Assembly: GCA_963745205.1 (NCBI GenBank)
Contig: CAVUWX010000007.1
Location: 496,001 to 560,000 of the forward strand
Direction: 5' to 3'
DNA from: Hyphomicrobium_A sp963745205
Lineage (GTDB): Bacteria; Pseudomonadota; Alphaproteobacteria; Rhizobiales; Hyphomicrobiaceae
DNA length: 64,000 nucleotides
In this document: positions 43,669-53,678 of the stretch, one piece after another
Layout of the letters: the number at the start of each line of letters is the position of its first letter
Numbering within the stretch: the stretch's first letter is position 1
Position numbers and translations under genes: made by a program
The notes under the pieces: model-generated
What the model saw: the letters and a program-made list of their open reading frames with translations, nothing else
The model's database searches: none
Told to the model about the DNA's origin: nothing

Positions 43669-44379
43669 ATGTCACCAGCTCAACCTACGAAAATCGAACA
43701 ATCGCTCAAGAAAGTTGGGGTGTTTTCAGGTCTCCCGGCTGATGCGCTCGCGCGCATTCAAAAGCGTTGCAGTTGGCGAACCTACGAACCGGGCGAGCCA
43801 ATCGTCGATTACCTCGATGCCTCTGATGACGTTTTTTTTATTGCTGCGGGCGACGTCCGGGTCAGCATCTATTCGGTCGAAGGGAAGGCCGTCACATTCA
43901 CCGATCTGGGACCCGGCGATATGTTTGGCGAATACGCTGCAATCGACGGCGCTCGCCGCTCCGCCACCATCGAGGCGAGAACAAGGTGCCACGTGGCCTC
44001 GATGTCAGGTTCAGTCTTTCGGGAGTTGCTGCAGCAGGAGCCAGCCGTCTTGCTGGCGTTGCTCCGGCAGTTCGTTACCAAGATAAGAACGCTGACGACA
44101 CGCGTGTATGAGTTCAGTGCCCTTGCCGTCAGCAATCGCATCCAAGCGGAGCTCCTGCGGCTCGCCAAAATGTCCCCGCAAGACGGCAAATCTGCCCGCA
44201 TTAGCACGCCGCCAACCCACTCCGATATTGCAAGTCGCATCAGCACGCATCGCGAGGCCGTCACGCGCGAGCTCAATCGCCTGTCGCGGCTCGGCGTCAT
44301 CGAACGCAAGGGCGATGCGATTGTGGTGAAGGACGTCGATCGCCTGGCCGCGATGGTGCAGGCGGTGACCGGTGAGTAG
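43669..44379 (+). CDS. Crp/Fnr-family transcription regulator
   Basis: 236 aa. Cyclic-nucleotide-binding domain, residues about 15-130, with the phosphate-binding cassette FGEYAAIDGARRSATIE: Glu, Arg and Ser, as in cAMP-binding CRP. Long dimer helix, then an HTH_Crp domain; the recognition helix SRISTHREAVTRELNRLSRL keeps R-E-x-V-x-R, the residues by which E. coli CRP (SRETVGR) reads TGTGA. It is therefore the best candidate for the protein binding the TGTGA-N6-TCACA sites in this window. It does not have such a site itself. Confidence 0.92.
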   Translation: MSPAQPTKIEQSLKKVGVFSGLPADALARIQKRCSWRTYEPGEPIVDYLDASDDVFFIAAGDVRVSIYSVEGKAVTFTDLGPGDMFGEYAAIDGARRSATIEARTRCHVASMSGSVFRELLQQEPAVLLALLRQFVTKIRTLTTRVYEFSALAVSNRIQAELLRLAKMSPQDGKSARISTPPTHSDIASRISTHREAVTRELNRLSRLGVIERKGDAIVVKDVDRLAAMVQAVTGE

Positions 44380-44465
44380 ATGGCATCCAAACCCGTCGGG
44401 GCTCAGCCCCGAATAGTTTTTAGTCATGCAGCAAAGTTCCCGTCTTTCGGAATGGCCGGCTCAAC

Positions 44466-45644
44466 TCAATGGGTGCGACTGACGATAGCTACTGCACGTT
44501 CCTGCGCCACCGCACGGACGTGTGCCCCGACCTCCGCGTTGCGGTCTATGAAGCGATAGAAATCGTCGCAATCGAGAACCAGGAGATCAGTCGACTTGAT
44601 GGCGGTCACGGTCGCAGTACGGCGCTCGTGCGCGAGAAGCGCCATTTCGCCAAAAAAATCCCCCTCTTCGAGGCGGCGCTTGCCGCCTTGCGCTTCAACC
44701 TCCACCGCCCCGCTTGCGATGAAGTACATTGCATCGCCGGGCTCGCCCTTGCGGATGATGACAGTTCCAGCATGGACCGTGCGAGCTGTGAGGATGCTCA
44801 CGAGATCTGAGATTGAGGCCGCGTCCAGGCGCGCAAACAACGGCACATGGGCAATCATCGCGAAGGTGACAACAAAATCCCTGCGGCGGATCTCCTCATA
44901 AAAGCCTCGGCCGATAATCGCCACCGGCAACGCAAAGCAAAAGATGCCCAGCATGACCGTAATCGCCGCGATTAAGCGACCAAGAGCCGTTACGGGGGTG
45001 AGCGCGCCACCGCCTATCTTTGCGAGCATCGCCGCCGACCACCACATGGCCTTCGACATGTCGCCCAGCCGATCGGGCTGCAACTCACCCTCTACCGCGT
45101 GCATTGCCGCGGCTGCGGCCATCAGCACGCCGCCGATGATGATGACGCAGGCAAGCAGGGCGCGGCGCTCCCCCGCCAGCACCCGCCCAATCGTCGCGAG
45201 AGCCGGTGAATAGCGCGCAAGCTTCAAGAATCGGATCAAGCGGATCAGCCGAGTGACCGCCACGCCTGGGAAGAGAATCTCGAGCCCGAAAGGAACGAAG
45301 GCCAGTGCGTCGATGATCATCATCGGCGTCATCGCAAACCTTAGTCGCGCTTGAGAAGGACTGAGCTTCTGGAGCAGGGGGTGTTCAGGCGCGATCCAAA
45401 TTCGCACCGCGTACTCGATTGCGAATACCAGGACGCACGTTCGATCAAAGAGCTGCAGGTCCCGTCCGTAGTTCAGCTCGATCTCAGGCAGCGTCTGTGC
45501 GATCGTCCCGGCGACATTGCCGAGGATCAAGACTACCAGGACAACGTCGACGATGCGGGACCAAAAATCCCTGCGCCGTCCGTGCTCCAGGATTTCGAAC
45601 GCCCGTCGACGTGGTGTTCGAAACTCTGCTTCCACCTCGCCCAT
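44466..45644 (-). CDS. Cyclic-nucleotide-gated ion channel with an atypical filter
   Basis: 392 aa from the ATG at 45644 (MGEVEAEFRTPRRRAFEILE). Six membrane segments; S4-like RLIRLIRFLKLARYSPAL; pore region WWSAAMLAKIGGGALTPVTA LGR where K+ channels have T-V-G-Y-G-D. C-terminal cNMP-binding domain (GEPGDAMYFIASG, FFGEMALLAHERRTATV) like MloK1-type channels. The lack of the Tyr-Gly-Asp filter suggests altered selectivity. It converges on the Crp gene; both bind cyclic nucleotides. Confidence 0.88.
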   Translation of the reverse strand: MGEVEAEFRTPRRRAFEILEHGRRRDFWSRIVDVVLVVLILGNVAGTIAQTLPEIELNYGRDLQLFDRTCVLVFAIEYAVRIWIAPEHPLLQKLSPSQARLRFAMTPMMIIDALAFVPFGLEILFPGVAVTRLIRLIRFLKLARYSPALATIGRVLAGERRALLACVIIIGGVLMAAAAAMHAVEGELQPDRLGDMSKAMWWSAAMLAKIGGGALTPVTALGRLIAAITVMLGIFCFALPVAIIGRGFYEEIRRRDFVVTFAMIAHVPLFARLDAASISDLVSILTARTVHAGTVIIRKGEPGDAMYFIASGAVEVEAQGGKRRLEEGDFFGEMALLAHERRTATVTAIKSTDLLVLDCDDFYRFIDRNAEVGAHVRAVAQERAVAIVSRTH

Positions 45645-46185
45645 CTGGCACCTACCGAGTTCGGGCTGAAGGATGCCCTGTTGGAGTGCGAGACGAAAGC
45701 GGCTTGGACAGTCTCCTTGACAGGTCAAAGCCATCGAAGGTGTCTCGAACATCTCCAAGGGTCCTGCGCACGTTAGCCGCGTGCCGCTTAGGCGCAGCCC
45801 TTTGCATTTTGGGCTTGGTTACCAACCAAGATCCTGACCAATGCGCGATCAAATTGAAGTCTTTAGGCTTCTCGCCTTCACGCAGATGGGACGATGGGAG
45901 CCGGTACTTTTCAATCGGCAAAGCCGCTGGCCAAGCAACCGGCAGCAGCCGAAAGCCTTTCGGGCGCGAGACCGCGGTCAGCCAATAGCGCTGTAACCGC
46001 TAGCGCTGTAACCTTTCCATTCCGTGCGACAGACAGCTTCCCGTTTGAGCGAACTATGTGCGAAAACTCACAGCGCCATTACCGTTACACTTGCATGCTC
46101 CGCGATTGAACCAACTGGTCGTGGTTCTGAGAGTTCACTTGCAGTGAACGACCAATGATCGCAAATTCGATCGAGCTCAGCGCCC
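45645..46185. other. No gene supported
   Basis: About 540 bp upstream of the channel. A minus-strand frame (45652-45921) has no motif. Confidence 0.45.
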
Positions 46186-46189
46186 GCCG

Positions 46190-47600
46190 AGTGACATTAT
46201 TAGATACCACGAGCTCATCGAAGGCGAGTTTGAAATTGGCGATGTTACCGTCAATACGCGCTACTTGAACCATACGGCTCTCACCCTAGGCTTTCGATTG
46301 GAGCCGACGGTGCCGCGTTGGTCTACGCGTCAGACCACGAGCCCTTTCAACGCCAACTCGCATCAGGCGAGGGCGAAATATTGGGGTAACATCGCGCGCA
46401 TTGTGAGTTTCTGCGCCGTTCCGATCTGGTCATCCACGATGCCCAGTTCACATTCGACGAATACCAGGACAAGATCGGATGGGGGCACAGCACCGTTGAA
46501 TACGCCGTCGCTGTGTGCAGGGCCGCGGGCGCGGCCCGCCTGGCGCTCACCCATCACGACCCCCTACGAACGGACGCCGAACTCGAGCGCATTGTGAGCG
46601 ACACCCGCGAGGGTCAAGATCTAGTCAAACCCAAACTGGACATCTTCGGTGCTGCGGAAGGACAAGAACTGGACCTCTTGGGAACCGATACCGCTGACCA
46701 ACAAAGGATTCACGGAAGCGGAAATGCTACTGCACCAGCTGTGGTTACTGGCTCAATTTTGATAGCAGTGCGTGATCCTGTGGCGGCCGGGACAATTCGC
46801 GAAGCAGCCAAGGCTGACGGCATCTCCCTGTTGGAGCTAGGAAGTGCAAAAGAAGTCTTCGCAGCCGTAGACGCGTTCCAACCTCCGGTGGTGATTTTGG
46901 AGTACGAATCCTGCGGTGCAGATTGTATTGAGCAATATGTCGAGGGTGTGGGACGCGGTCCCGCCGGCGCGTCATTGCTTATTGTTGCGGACCAGGAGGA
47001 TAAGCTACCGCGATCTGAAGTGAGAACGATTTCTTCCCTGATCAGACCATTCTCGTCCGCTTATGCACGAACATGCATCCGGGCATCGATGCTGCGCAGG
47101 GCGTTACGCTGGCAACGCGTGCTTGCGACGCAAGATGAGAGCAGCGTCTCGCCTCTCTTCATGCTCTCGGGATCCTTGATACTCCTCCCGAAAGCCGTTT
47201 CGACCAGATCACGCATCTTGCTGCTGCCAGCGTTGGCGTTCCGATGGCGCTCGTTAGCCTCGTCGACAGGGAGCGGCAGTGGTTCAAATCAAGCTACGGC
47301 CTCGGCGCAAAAGAGACATCGCGCGAGGCTTCATTTTGCTCTCATGCTGTCTCTGCACGGGCCATGCTGATCGTGCCTGATGCCTTCCACGATCCGCGGT
47401 TCGCAGACAACCCACTCGTCACACATGAACCACGGATCCGCTTCTACGCAGGCTGCCCGATATTTGTGGGAGCAAACTGCGTTGGGACGGTGTGTGTGCT
47501 GGACCACCGTCCACGTCAGCTAGACGATAAGGGCATCGAACAATTGAAATATCTTGCTGGTCTGGTTGAACAAGAACTTTGTAAGTCGCAAGTGAGATAA
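46190..47600 (+). pseudogene. MBL-fold / receiver-like / GAF protein, decayed
   Basis: Pieces in order: DIIRYHELIEGEFEIGDVTV NTRYLNHTALTLGFRLE; shift near 46305; ADGAALVYASDHEPFQ, in-frame TAA after GEILG (46385), HCEFLRRSDLVIHDAQFTFD EYQDKIGWGHST ... LALTHHDPLRTD (metallo-beta-lactamase fold, HHDP end). Then a receiver-like segment (ILIAVRDPVAAGTIREAAKA), a shift near 47130, and a GAF domain EQRLASLHALGILDTPPESR FDQITHLAAASVG ... GCPIFVGANCVGTVCVLDH. One signalling protein, now disrupted. Confidence 0.75.
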
Positions 47601-47726
47601 CATGGCCCTGCGGTTTGTTGTGACCGTGTAATCGGCTACGTGGGCTGATATTTTGATGCAACGCCGACGGCCTTCGAAGGCATCAATTCGTGTCAACGGT
47701 GCCGGAACTCGACATCATCCCATCAC

Positions 47727-49670
47727 TTACCGAAAGTGATAGTTTATACCAACGCGAGCCGTGTTACCGTGCGCTTCAACCGTTTCGCTCGACGCGGGCG
47801 TGACAAATGTATCGGAACCAAGATCGTAATACATCCAATCCCCGACGACGGACCAATTCTGGGCGAGAGCGAATTCCGCACCCGTGCCGACGGTCCAACC
47901 GATGAGATCATGTTTATCGGTGAACACAGGACTACCTCCTAGCGGAGGTCCGAATATGTTCGGTTGCGAACCTGTGTTGAACGAAGTCGTGGCGGCAACC
48001 TCTCCGGCCGCCAGGCCACCCTTCACGAAGAATAAGCTTCGGCCCCAGGCGTACCCGAGCCGTCCGGTGACCGAGGCCAGCCAATTGACGTCTGTTTCGC
48101 ATGTGAAAAGGAAGAGATTGGGGCAGGAAGATCCTCCGGAGGCATCGGAGCCGCCCAGTTCGCCTTCGACGCCAATCACCCACGTTCCCATCTGATAGTT
48201 GTAACCAGCCTGACCTCCGAGCAGATAGCCCCCAAATCGGGGTTCAACGGCTGCGCCGTTGTTGAAAGTCCAGTTTTCTCGGCCCTCGGCCCCTCCCGCG
48301 AATCCACCCGCATAGAAACCAGTCCAGTTATATACCGGCGGGGCAATGGGCGTGGTGGGTCCACCTTTTAAGCTAGGCAGTGCAGTTGGACCAGGATTGA
48401 ACTGGTAGCGAAGTCCGATGTTGCCGCTAACACCGTCAATGTTCTCGCCGGTCCGGTAATCGACGCGAGCATAGCCCAGCCAACCGGTATCGACGACCTG
48501 GCCGGCGATGCCTAAAGCGAACTGGCCGTAAGTTCCCACGCGGCTTGTTGTGAGCGTAGCGTTACAACCGATGCCGAAACTCGAGCAAACAGCCTGGGTC
48601 CCAGGCATAGCGGTTTGGGTCGTGGTTACATCGCCGGCAAACTCGCGGAATACGCTGGCCGTTACGAAAGGTTGCCAGGCGATATTGTTCGAGACGAAGT
48701 TGGTCCCGACGCGGACGCTGGCACGACCAAGGAGGCTCTCGACATCATTGATTTGCACGGTCCCGGGTAAAGAAACGTTATTCGGTGTAATGTTGTTCGG
48801 AAAACCCGGGCTAGCTGCAGTGGTGACAAACGTACCGCTCACATTGAGGGGATCAACCTTCGTGTTGGACCACACACCACCTATAGAGGGCTCGACGAAC
48901 CACTTGGAGCGGTCGGTGGTGGTAATGTCGTATCGATAGCCAACATTGCCCGTCACTGAGATGCTGCGCGCATTGAACTGTTGATTAGACAAACCACCAA
49001 TTGGATCCGAGACTGTGTTATCAAAGAAATCCCAGCGGACCTGGCCGTCAGTGAAGAAGTTCCCCTTCGTCGCAGCAGCGTACAAGCCGGCGAAGGGCAC
49101 CTCGAAATCGCCCGTGAAGCTCCCGTTCGGCGACACGTCTCTCGCGTGGGCTTCAAACCAACCGCCGGTCAAGCCGACGTGTGCATTCCATCCGCTATTA
49201 TCGAGGTTCAGCTGGGCGATGTCGCGGCCGATCTGGAATCCTGCGAAATCCTGCTTGGTCTTCGTCTGGCAAACGACGGACCCCGGCTGTCCCTCTATTG
49301 TTACCACCCCGGTATTGTCATTGTAGACCGTTCCACCAATCCCACGAGTCCATACGCCACCACCCTGCTGATTGGGCGTGGGGTTCCCTGGGGCGCTGAC
49401 AAAGGCGGTTGTTCCCGACAAGAAAGCGGTATTCGCCGAGTCGATCACAGAGACAAGTGAGTTGACTGAGTTGCTCTGGCCCAGGGGAATAAAGCTCGAA
49501 GCTGGAAAGGGACCCTTTATCGTCACTACAGGAGGCACAGTATCCACGCACTGTGCCTGGGCTCCTGAGGCTGCCAGCAGCCCAATAAAGACCGCCGTCC
49601 CCAGAACGGCTGCCTTGCGGCTTCCCCAGTCTTCAGCGCGTACGGCCAATTGCACCGATCGCAGCGGCAT
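47727..49670 (-). CDS. Outer-membrane protein with two beta-barrel modules
   Basis: 647 aa. Signal peptide (residues 1-39, cleavage GAQAQ). Residues about 100-430 form an autotransporter-type barrel (GVWTRGIGGTVYNDN ... GYARVDYRTGENIDGVSGNI GLRYQF). Residues about 445-647 form an Omp25/Omp31-like barrel (YNWTGFYAGGFAGGAEGREN ... GTGAEFALAQNWSVVGDWMY YDLG) with the terminal RVGINYHFR. Two barrels in one chain is uncommon but known in Bradyrhizobium-type autotransporters. Same strand as the kinase genes upstream. Confidence 0.88.
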   Translation of the reverse strand: MPLRSVQLAVRAEDWGSRKAAVLGTAVFIGLLAASGAQAQCVDTVPPVVTIKGPFPASSFIPLGQSNSVNSLVSVIDSANTAFLSGTTAFVSAPGNPTPNQQGGGVWTRGIGGTVYNDNTGVVTIEGQPGSVVCQTKTKQDFAGFQIGRDIAQLNLDNSGWNAHVGLTGGWFEAHARDVSPNGSFTGDFEVPFAGLYAAATKGNFFTDGQVRWDFFDNTVSDPIGGLSNQQFNARSISVTGNVGYRYDITTTDRSKWFVEPSIGGVWSNTKVDPLNVSGTFVTTAASPGFPNNITPNNVSLPGTVQINDVESLLGRASVRVGTNFVSNNIAWQPFVTASVFREFAGDVTTTQTAMPGTQAVCSSFGIGCNATLTTSRVGTYGQFALGIAGQVVDTGWLGYARVDYRTGENIDGVSGNIGLRYQFNPGPTALPSLKGGPTTPIAPPVYNWTGFYAGGFAGGAEGRENWTFNNGAAVEPRFGGYLLGGQAGYNYQMGTWVIGVEGELGGSDASGGSSCPNLFLFTCETDVNWLASVTGRLGYAWGRSLFFVKGGLAAGEVAATTSFNTGSQPNIFGPPLGGSPVFTDKHDLIGWTVGTGAEFALAQNWSVVGDWMYYDLGSDTFVTPASSETVEAHGNTARVGINYHFR

Positions 49671-49817
49671 GTCTTATCCCCCACACTCGTGGACGTCCCT
49701 ACCTGCTCATACCTATATTCAGCTTTCAAACTGGAGTCGCGCTTTCCAAGCGGACACTCCAGCAGATCCCTGAGTACCTGTTGCGATTGGGACACAAGTG
49801 TAACCATCTCTCGCCCA

Positions 49818-50069
49818 TTAAAACCCGATCCCTAACATGAGACCGCCGCCGCAGCCGAAATATGTGCAGTTGTGTAACCGCTGGTTTGCGGCTGTTGCGA
49901 GGCGTCCGCTAGCCCGGTGCGCAACCGAGGCTTGCGTCAGCATTTGCCGGGGGGAGGCGCTATGGGGCACTGAAGTTGCAATCGAGCTCGATTGATTCTC
50001 AGCGCAGGCGCGTACAGGGAGCAGTACCATTAGCGCGAGAATGCTGGCTTTAGAAACCAAGTTGCACAT
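49818..50069 (-). CDS. Small exported protein with C-terminal CTYxGCGG...GIGF
   Basis: 83 aa: signal peptide MCNLVSKASILALMVLLPVR, cleavage near ACA, Ser/Ala linker, end RLHNCTYFGCGGGLMLGIGF. The same end occurs in the unrelated-looking protein at 57380 (CTYLGCGGHTLLGIGF). It follows the kinase gene (ending MTGVGF) by 31 bp, so it is probably in that operon. Confidence 0.65.
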   Translation of the reverse strand: MCNLVSKASILALMVLLPVRACAENQSSSIATSVPHSASPRQMLTQASVAHRASGRLATAANQRLHNCTYFGCGGGLMLGIGF

Positions 50070-50099
50070 AGCACCACCCAGTTGCCTGTAATCATCTGA

Positions 50100-52599
50100 T
50101 CAGAACCCCACCCCGGTCATGGCGCCAGCGCCGTGACTGGGGGCCGCGGGGACCGACCTTTGCTCTCGCGGCTCTCGCGCCGGTCGCGACTCTCGATCAA
50201 CCGATCGAGCCTCCCTGTTGGCGCGACGCGCAGTCTCCTTTTCCGTCTCGACCGGCTGCTCATGCGCTTTCTGTATTTTCTTGGGCGCTTCTTCTTGCTT
50301 TTTCGGTTGCTCCACGGCTGGGCACGAAAACTTGTCTAAACCCTCGTACCAGCCCAGCCAATTTTCATAATCGCTAATCGTCGCGCTCGCCAAGTTGATG
50401 TGCCGAACATTTCCGTCATAACTTGTCTCAAGTCGCTTTAAGGCTTCAGCAGTATCGTCGAGGTCTCCGTTGATCTCTCCACGATAGCAATTGTGCGACT
50501 TAAGCATCGCCTGGACCCGCTTGACGTGGTCGAGTCGTTCTACCGCGGTCAGGGGATGGGAAATTTCTGTCGGCACATCCTGCCCGATGGACGCTGACAC
50601 TAAGGGTTTCAACTCGGTCGGCTTTTGGGAGTTTGCCTCGATTGCGGTCTGCAAAATTGTTGGTTCCTGTTCTTGCGCGTGAATTATTGGTTGCTGATCT
50701 TGCGGGGGGTCGCGCGCCACCTCGCCCCTATCATTTTGTTCGTTCTGCTGGGCCGCGACCACTGGCCTACCTAGGTTCTGCTGCGCTTGAGCCTCATTCT
50801 TGAGCATAGCCGCCTTCTGCTGTGCGAGAACCCGCTCCAGCTCGATCTGCGCGGTTGAGCGCCGCTTTTCGTCCTCTTCGCGCTGCTGGGCCGCCGCCGC
50901 AGCTATTTGCTTCGCCACGGCTTCTGCCGCAGCGCGTCGTTTCTCGTCTGCTTCCTTCTGACGGTCCTTTGCAACCTGCTCATGCAATGCCTGATCCGCT
51001 CGCGCCTGAGCCGCGATGCGACGCTCTTCATCTTCGGCCTTGAGCAGAGCCGCGGCGGATGCTTTCTGCTCACTGAGAACCCGCTCCAGTTCGAGTTCGA
51101 TCGGTTACACGCCGTTTTTCGTCCTGCTGTTTCTGCAAAGCTGCCGCCGCGGCTACCTTCTCAGCCGCTATCTCGGCCGCAATTCGTCGCTTCTCACTCG
51201 CTTCCTTCTGGCGAGCAGCGTTCACGGCCTCCCGCTCGCGCATCGCCCGCTCGGCTTCAGCCTTCGCTTCTGCAGCCGACACGTCGTCCTCCTGCTTCTG
51301 CAGCGCCGCCATCGGCTTATTCTGTTCCTCCTGTCTGTTAGCGGCCATGGTGTGCTGCTGCATGCGGTCTCGTTCAGGATTGGATAAGCCATTGTCCGCC
51401 ACTGTGTGCGAGCCCGACACCTTCGAAAACCGCTGTGGCAAACCACTCCCGATGGCGATCAGCGCGGCGGCACCTCCGAGTAGCAATGTCACCCCCAGAG
51501 CGAACGTCAGGCGAGGCATCGTAGAGACTGAACGTCGGCTGAAAGCGCGAGCAGCGAGATCGATCGCCGACCGTGGGCGCAAAGATATCTCGATTGGATT
51601 GGATGGCGGCGCTGACGGGGAAGCCCCTGACGACCAAGGTGGAAATGAACTGGGCCCACCGCGCGCCTCGACGCTTACTGGTTCGACCTCCCTGTTCTTA
51701 GTCTCTGAACGTACAAGTGTCGGAAACATCTGCTGCTGCCAGTCGGCGATCGACCGCGGCCGTGCTTTCGGCATGAGCGCCAAGCCGGCATCGACGCCGG
51801 CAAGAAACTCCGGTCGGTAGTTTCCGGAGAGAGCAGGCATGCGGGCGCACGGCGTGAGATCGTCGTCTAGTACCCGACTTGTTGACTCGGGCGGCGCGGC
51901 TCCTGATAAGGCGCGATAAATGGTAGCTGCCAAACCGTAGATGTCGGTCCATGGGCCTTGCTGTTTGGGATCCGTCGCATAAGCCTCGTGCGGAGAATAC
52001 CCTTTGGAAACAATTGCTGCGGTGGTTCCTGCGAATTCGCCTACGGCAAAGCGCGCAGCTCCAAAGTCGATCAGCACGGGCTTTTTATCGGATTCTCTGA
52101 TGTAGATATTTGCAGGCTTGACATCACGGTGCAGGATGCCTGCACCGTGCACTACATCCAATGCATCAAGTACCGGCGTTACGAGTTCATCGAGCTCAGT
52201 TTGCGTCGGCGGCCTTCCAAGCGCGACCAGCCAGCGTTCCAAGTCCGCCCCTTTGACGTACTCGAGAGAGATGTAAGCGGTATCGTTCGCTTCAAAGACA
52301 CGAAAAACACGGACAATATTCGGGTGTCGGAACTTGGCGAGCGTCTTGGCCTCACGCACAAAGCGTTCAAGACCCCACCGAAATTGGCGTTCCTGTGCCG
52401 GTGCTCTGACCCGAACTGCCGACGTCTCGCTGCGTACCGCGAGTTCGCCGGGAAAGAACTCCTTGATAGCAACTTGGCGCCCGAGGGCTGTTTCCGAAGC
52501 GAGGTAAGTGTTCGCAAATCCTCCGCTTCCCAACACCCCAAGGATGCGAAATTCACCGATCAGATCGAAACCGACAGAGAGTGTCAGGTGGTATTCCAT
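50100..52599 (-). pseudogene. Membrane Ser/Thr kinase with coiled-coil and PG-binding-like tail, one frameshift
   Basis: Start MEYHLTL at 52599. Kinase domain: GVLGSGGFANTYLA, AIKEFF (Lys), HRDVKPANIYI (catalytic), DFGAARF. One membrane segment (LTFALGVTLLLGGAAALIAI) near residue 375. Then a long Ala/Glu/Lys/Arg coiled coil; near 51105 the frame shifts by one base and the coil continues (IELELERVLSEQKA ... to RDPP) into a PG_binding_1-like segment (HVKRVQAMLKSHNCYRGEIN GDLDD) and a tail ending MTGVGF. The 2.5-kb reading is a single gene if the indel is an assembly error. Its promoter is the regulon type and would give a leaderless mRNA. Confidence 0.8.
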
Positions 52600-52606
52600 C
52601 CCAGTC

Positions 52607-52649
52607 CAACTACCCATGTCGCTCAGCGGGCGCTGTGAGGATTGTCACA
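52607..52649 (-). promoter_or_regulatory. CRP-like class II promoter of the kinase (perfect half-sites)
   Basis: TGTGACAATCCTCACA (52649-52634), 21 bp, TAGTTG (52612-52607); the ATG at 52599 begins 8 bp after the hexamer. The spacer GCGCCCGCTGAGCGACATGG is identical to that of peptide copy D 40 kb away. Confidence 0.75.
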
Positions 52650-53068
52650 CACAGACAGAAATCCTGCACGCGACAGAGCTGTTCGGCACGAATTTCGGCC
52701 CATATAATGCCATGCGCAAGTCCAGCATACACCAGTTCCGGTCCTGGTATTGCGGACGACTTATTTCTCTGTTCTTAAGTCGAATAAACGGCTGTCAAAT
52801 CAGCAAGTTGCGCTTAGCGCGCCTCGACGCGCTGTATCTCTTATCCGAACACCCTGCGCCAACGCCGCAACCGCCACCTTAACGGCCTGATGGGGCTGGT
52901 ATTTTACCGTTGAACACATAGTTCCGCTGGGCCGGCTGTCCAAGCTTGCGTTCTTTACGAAGCTGGCTCAAGCTATGAAAATGCTTTTTGCGCGCCCGCG
53001 CAACTCGCTCGCCAATTTGCGCGGCGCGTATCCGTGGCGCGAGCCGAGATCACGGAGGCCCATCAACT
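52650..53068. other. No gene seen between the kinase promoter and the FHA gene
   Basis: 419 bp, divergent upstream regions. No second CRP-like site faces the FHA gene. Confidence 0.5.
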
Positions 53069-53677
53069 ATGGTTCATCAGGGTGGAGAGCGGTCCCGCGA
53101 TGAGGACGCGACACGAATCCTCGTCCGCGATTCAGACGATGCGACCCAGCTGGTTCAACCAGGGCGTGATGAACGACGTGGCGCAGTGATTGGCAGAGCG
53201 ACGCCTCCAACGAACGAGCTGAAGGTTCAGACCCCGGGTTCGTCTGATACCGTTTTCATTCCAGCTGGTCTTGATCCGTCTCACGATCAAGTGGATCCCG
53301 TGGTTGGTTGGCTGGTCGTGCGGCGCGGCCCAGGACGTGGGCGCTTTTGCCCGATATTCTACGGCCAGAACTCATTAGGGCGTGGCGCGGACCAGCGTAT
53401 CCGAGTGGACTTTGGTGACAAGCGGATCTCGCGAGAGGCACATGCTTTTATTGTGTACGACGACGTTGCTCAAAAGTTTTACTTACGCGATGGTGGAAAA
53501 ACGAACCTTGTGCGTCACAACGGCGAACTTGTCATGACGCCCACCGAGCTTCGCGATCGTGATGAGGTGACGGTGGGCGAAACAACGCTGCTTTTCATCG
53601 CCCTTTGTGGCCCCGAGTTCGATTGGATGACCGTAGACGCGAAAAGGCCTGGCGACACAAGTAAAGTAGAGGATTGA
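53069..53677 (+). CDS. FHA-domain protein
   Basis: 202 aa from the ATG at 53069 (MVHQGGERSRDEDATRILVR). N-terminal Thr/Asp-rich part with TRILV and TQLV motifs like FHA-partner phosphosites; C-terminal FHA domain (FYGQNSLGRGADQRIRVDFG DKRISREAHAF ... LRDGGKTNLVRHNG). Binds phosphothreonine. The PP2C gene starts one base after its stop, so the two are coupled. Confidence 0.85.
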   Translation: MVHQGGERSRDEDATRILVRDSDDATQLVQPGRDERRGAVIGRATPPTNELKVQTPGSSDTVFIPAGLDPSHDQVDPVVGWLVVRRGPGRGRFCPIFYGQNSLGRGADQRIRVDFGDKRISREAHAFIVYDDVAQKFYLRDGGKTNLVRHNGELVMTPTELRDRDEVTVGETTLLFIALCGPEFDWMTVDAKRPGDTSKVED

Positions 53678-53678
53678 T

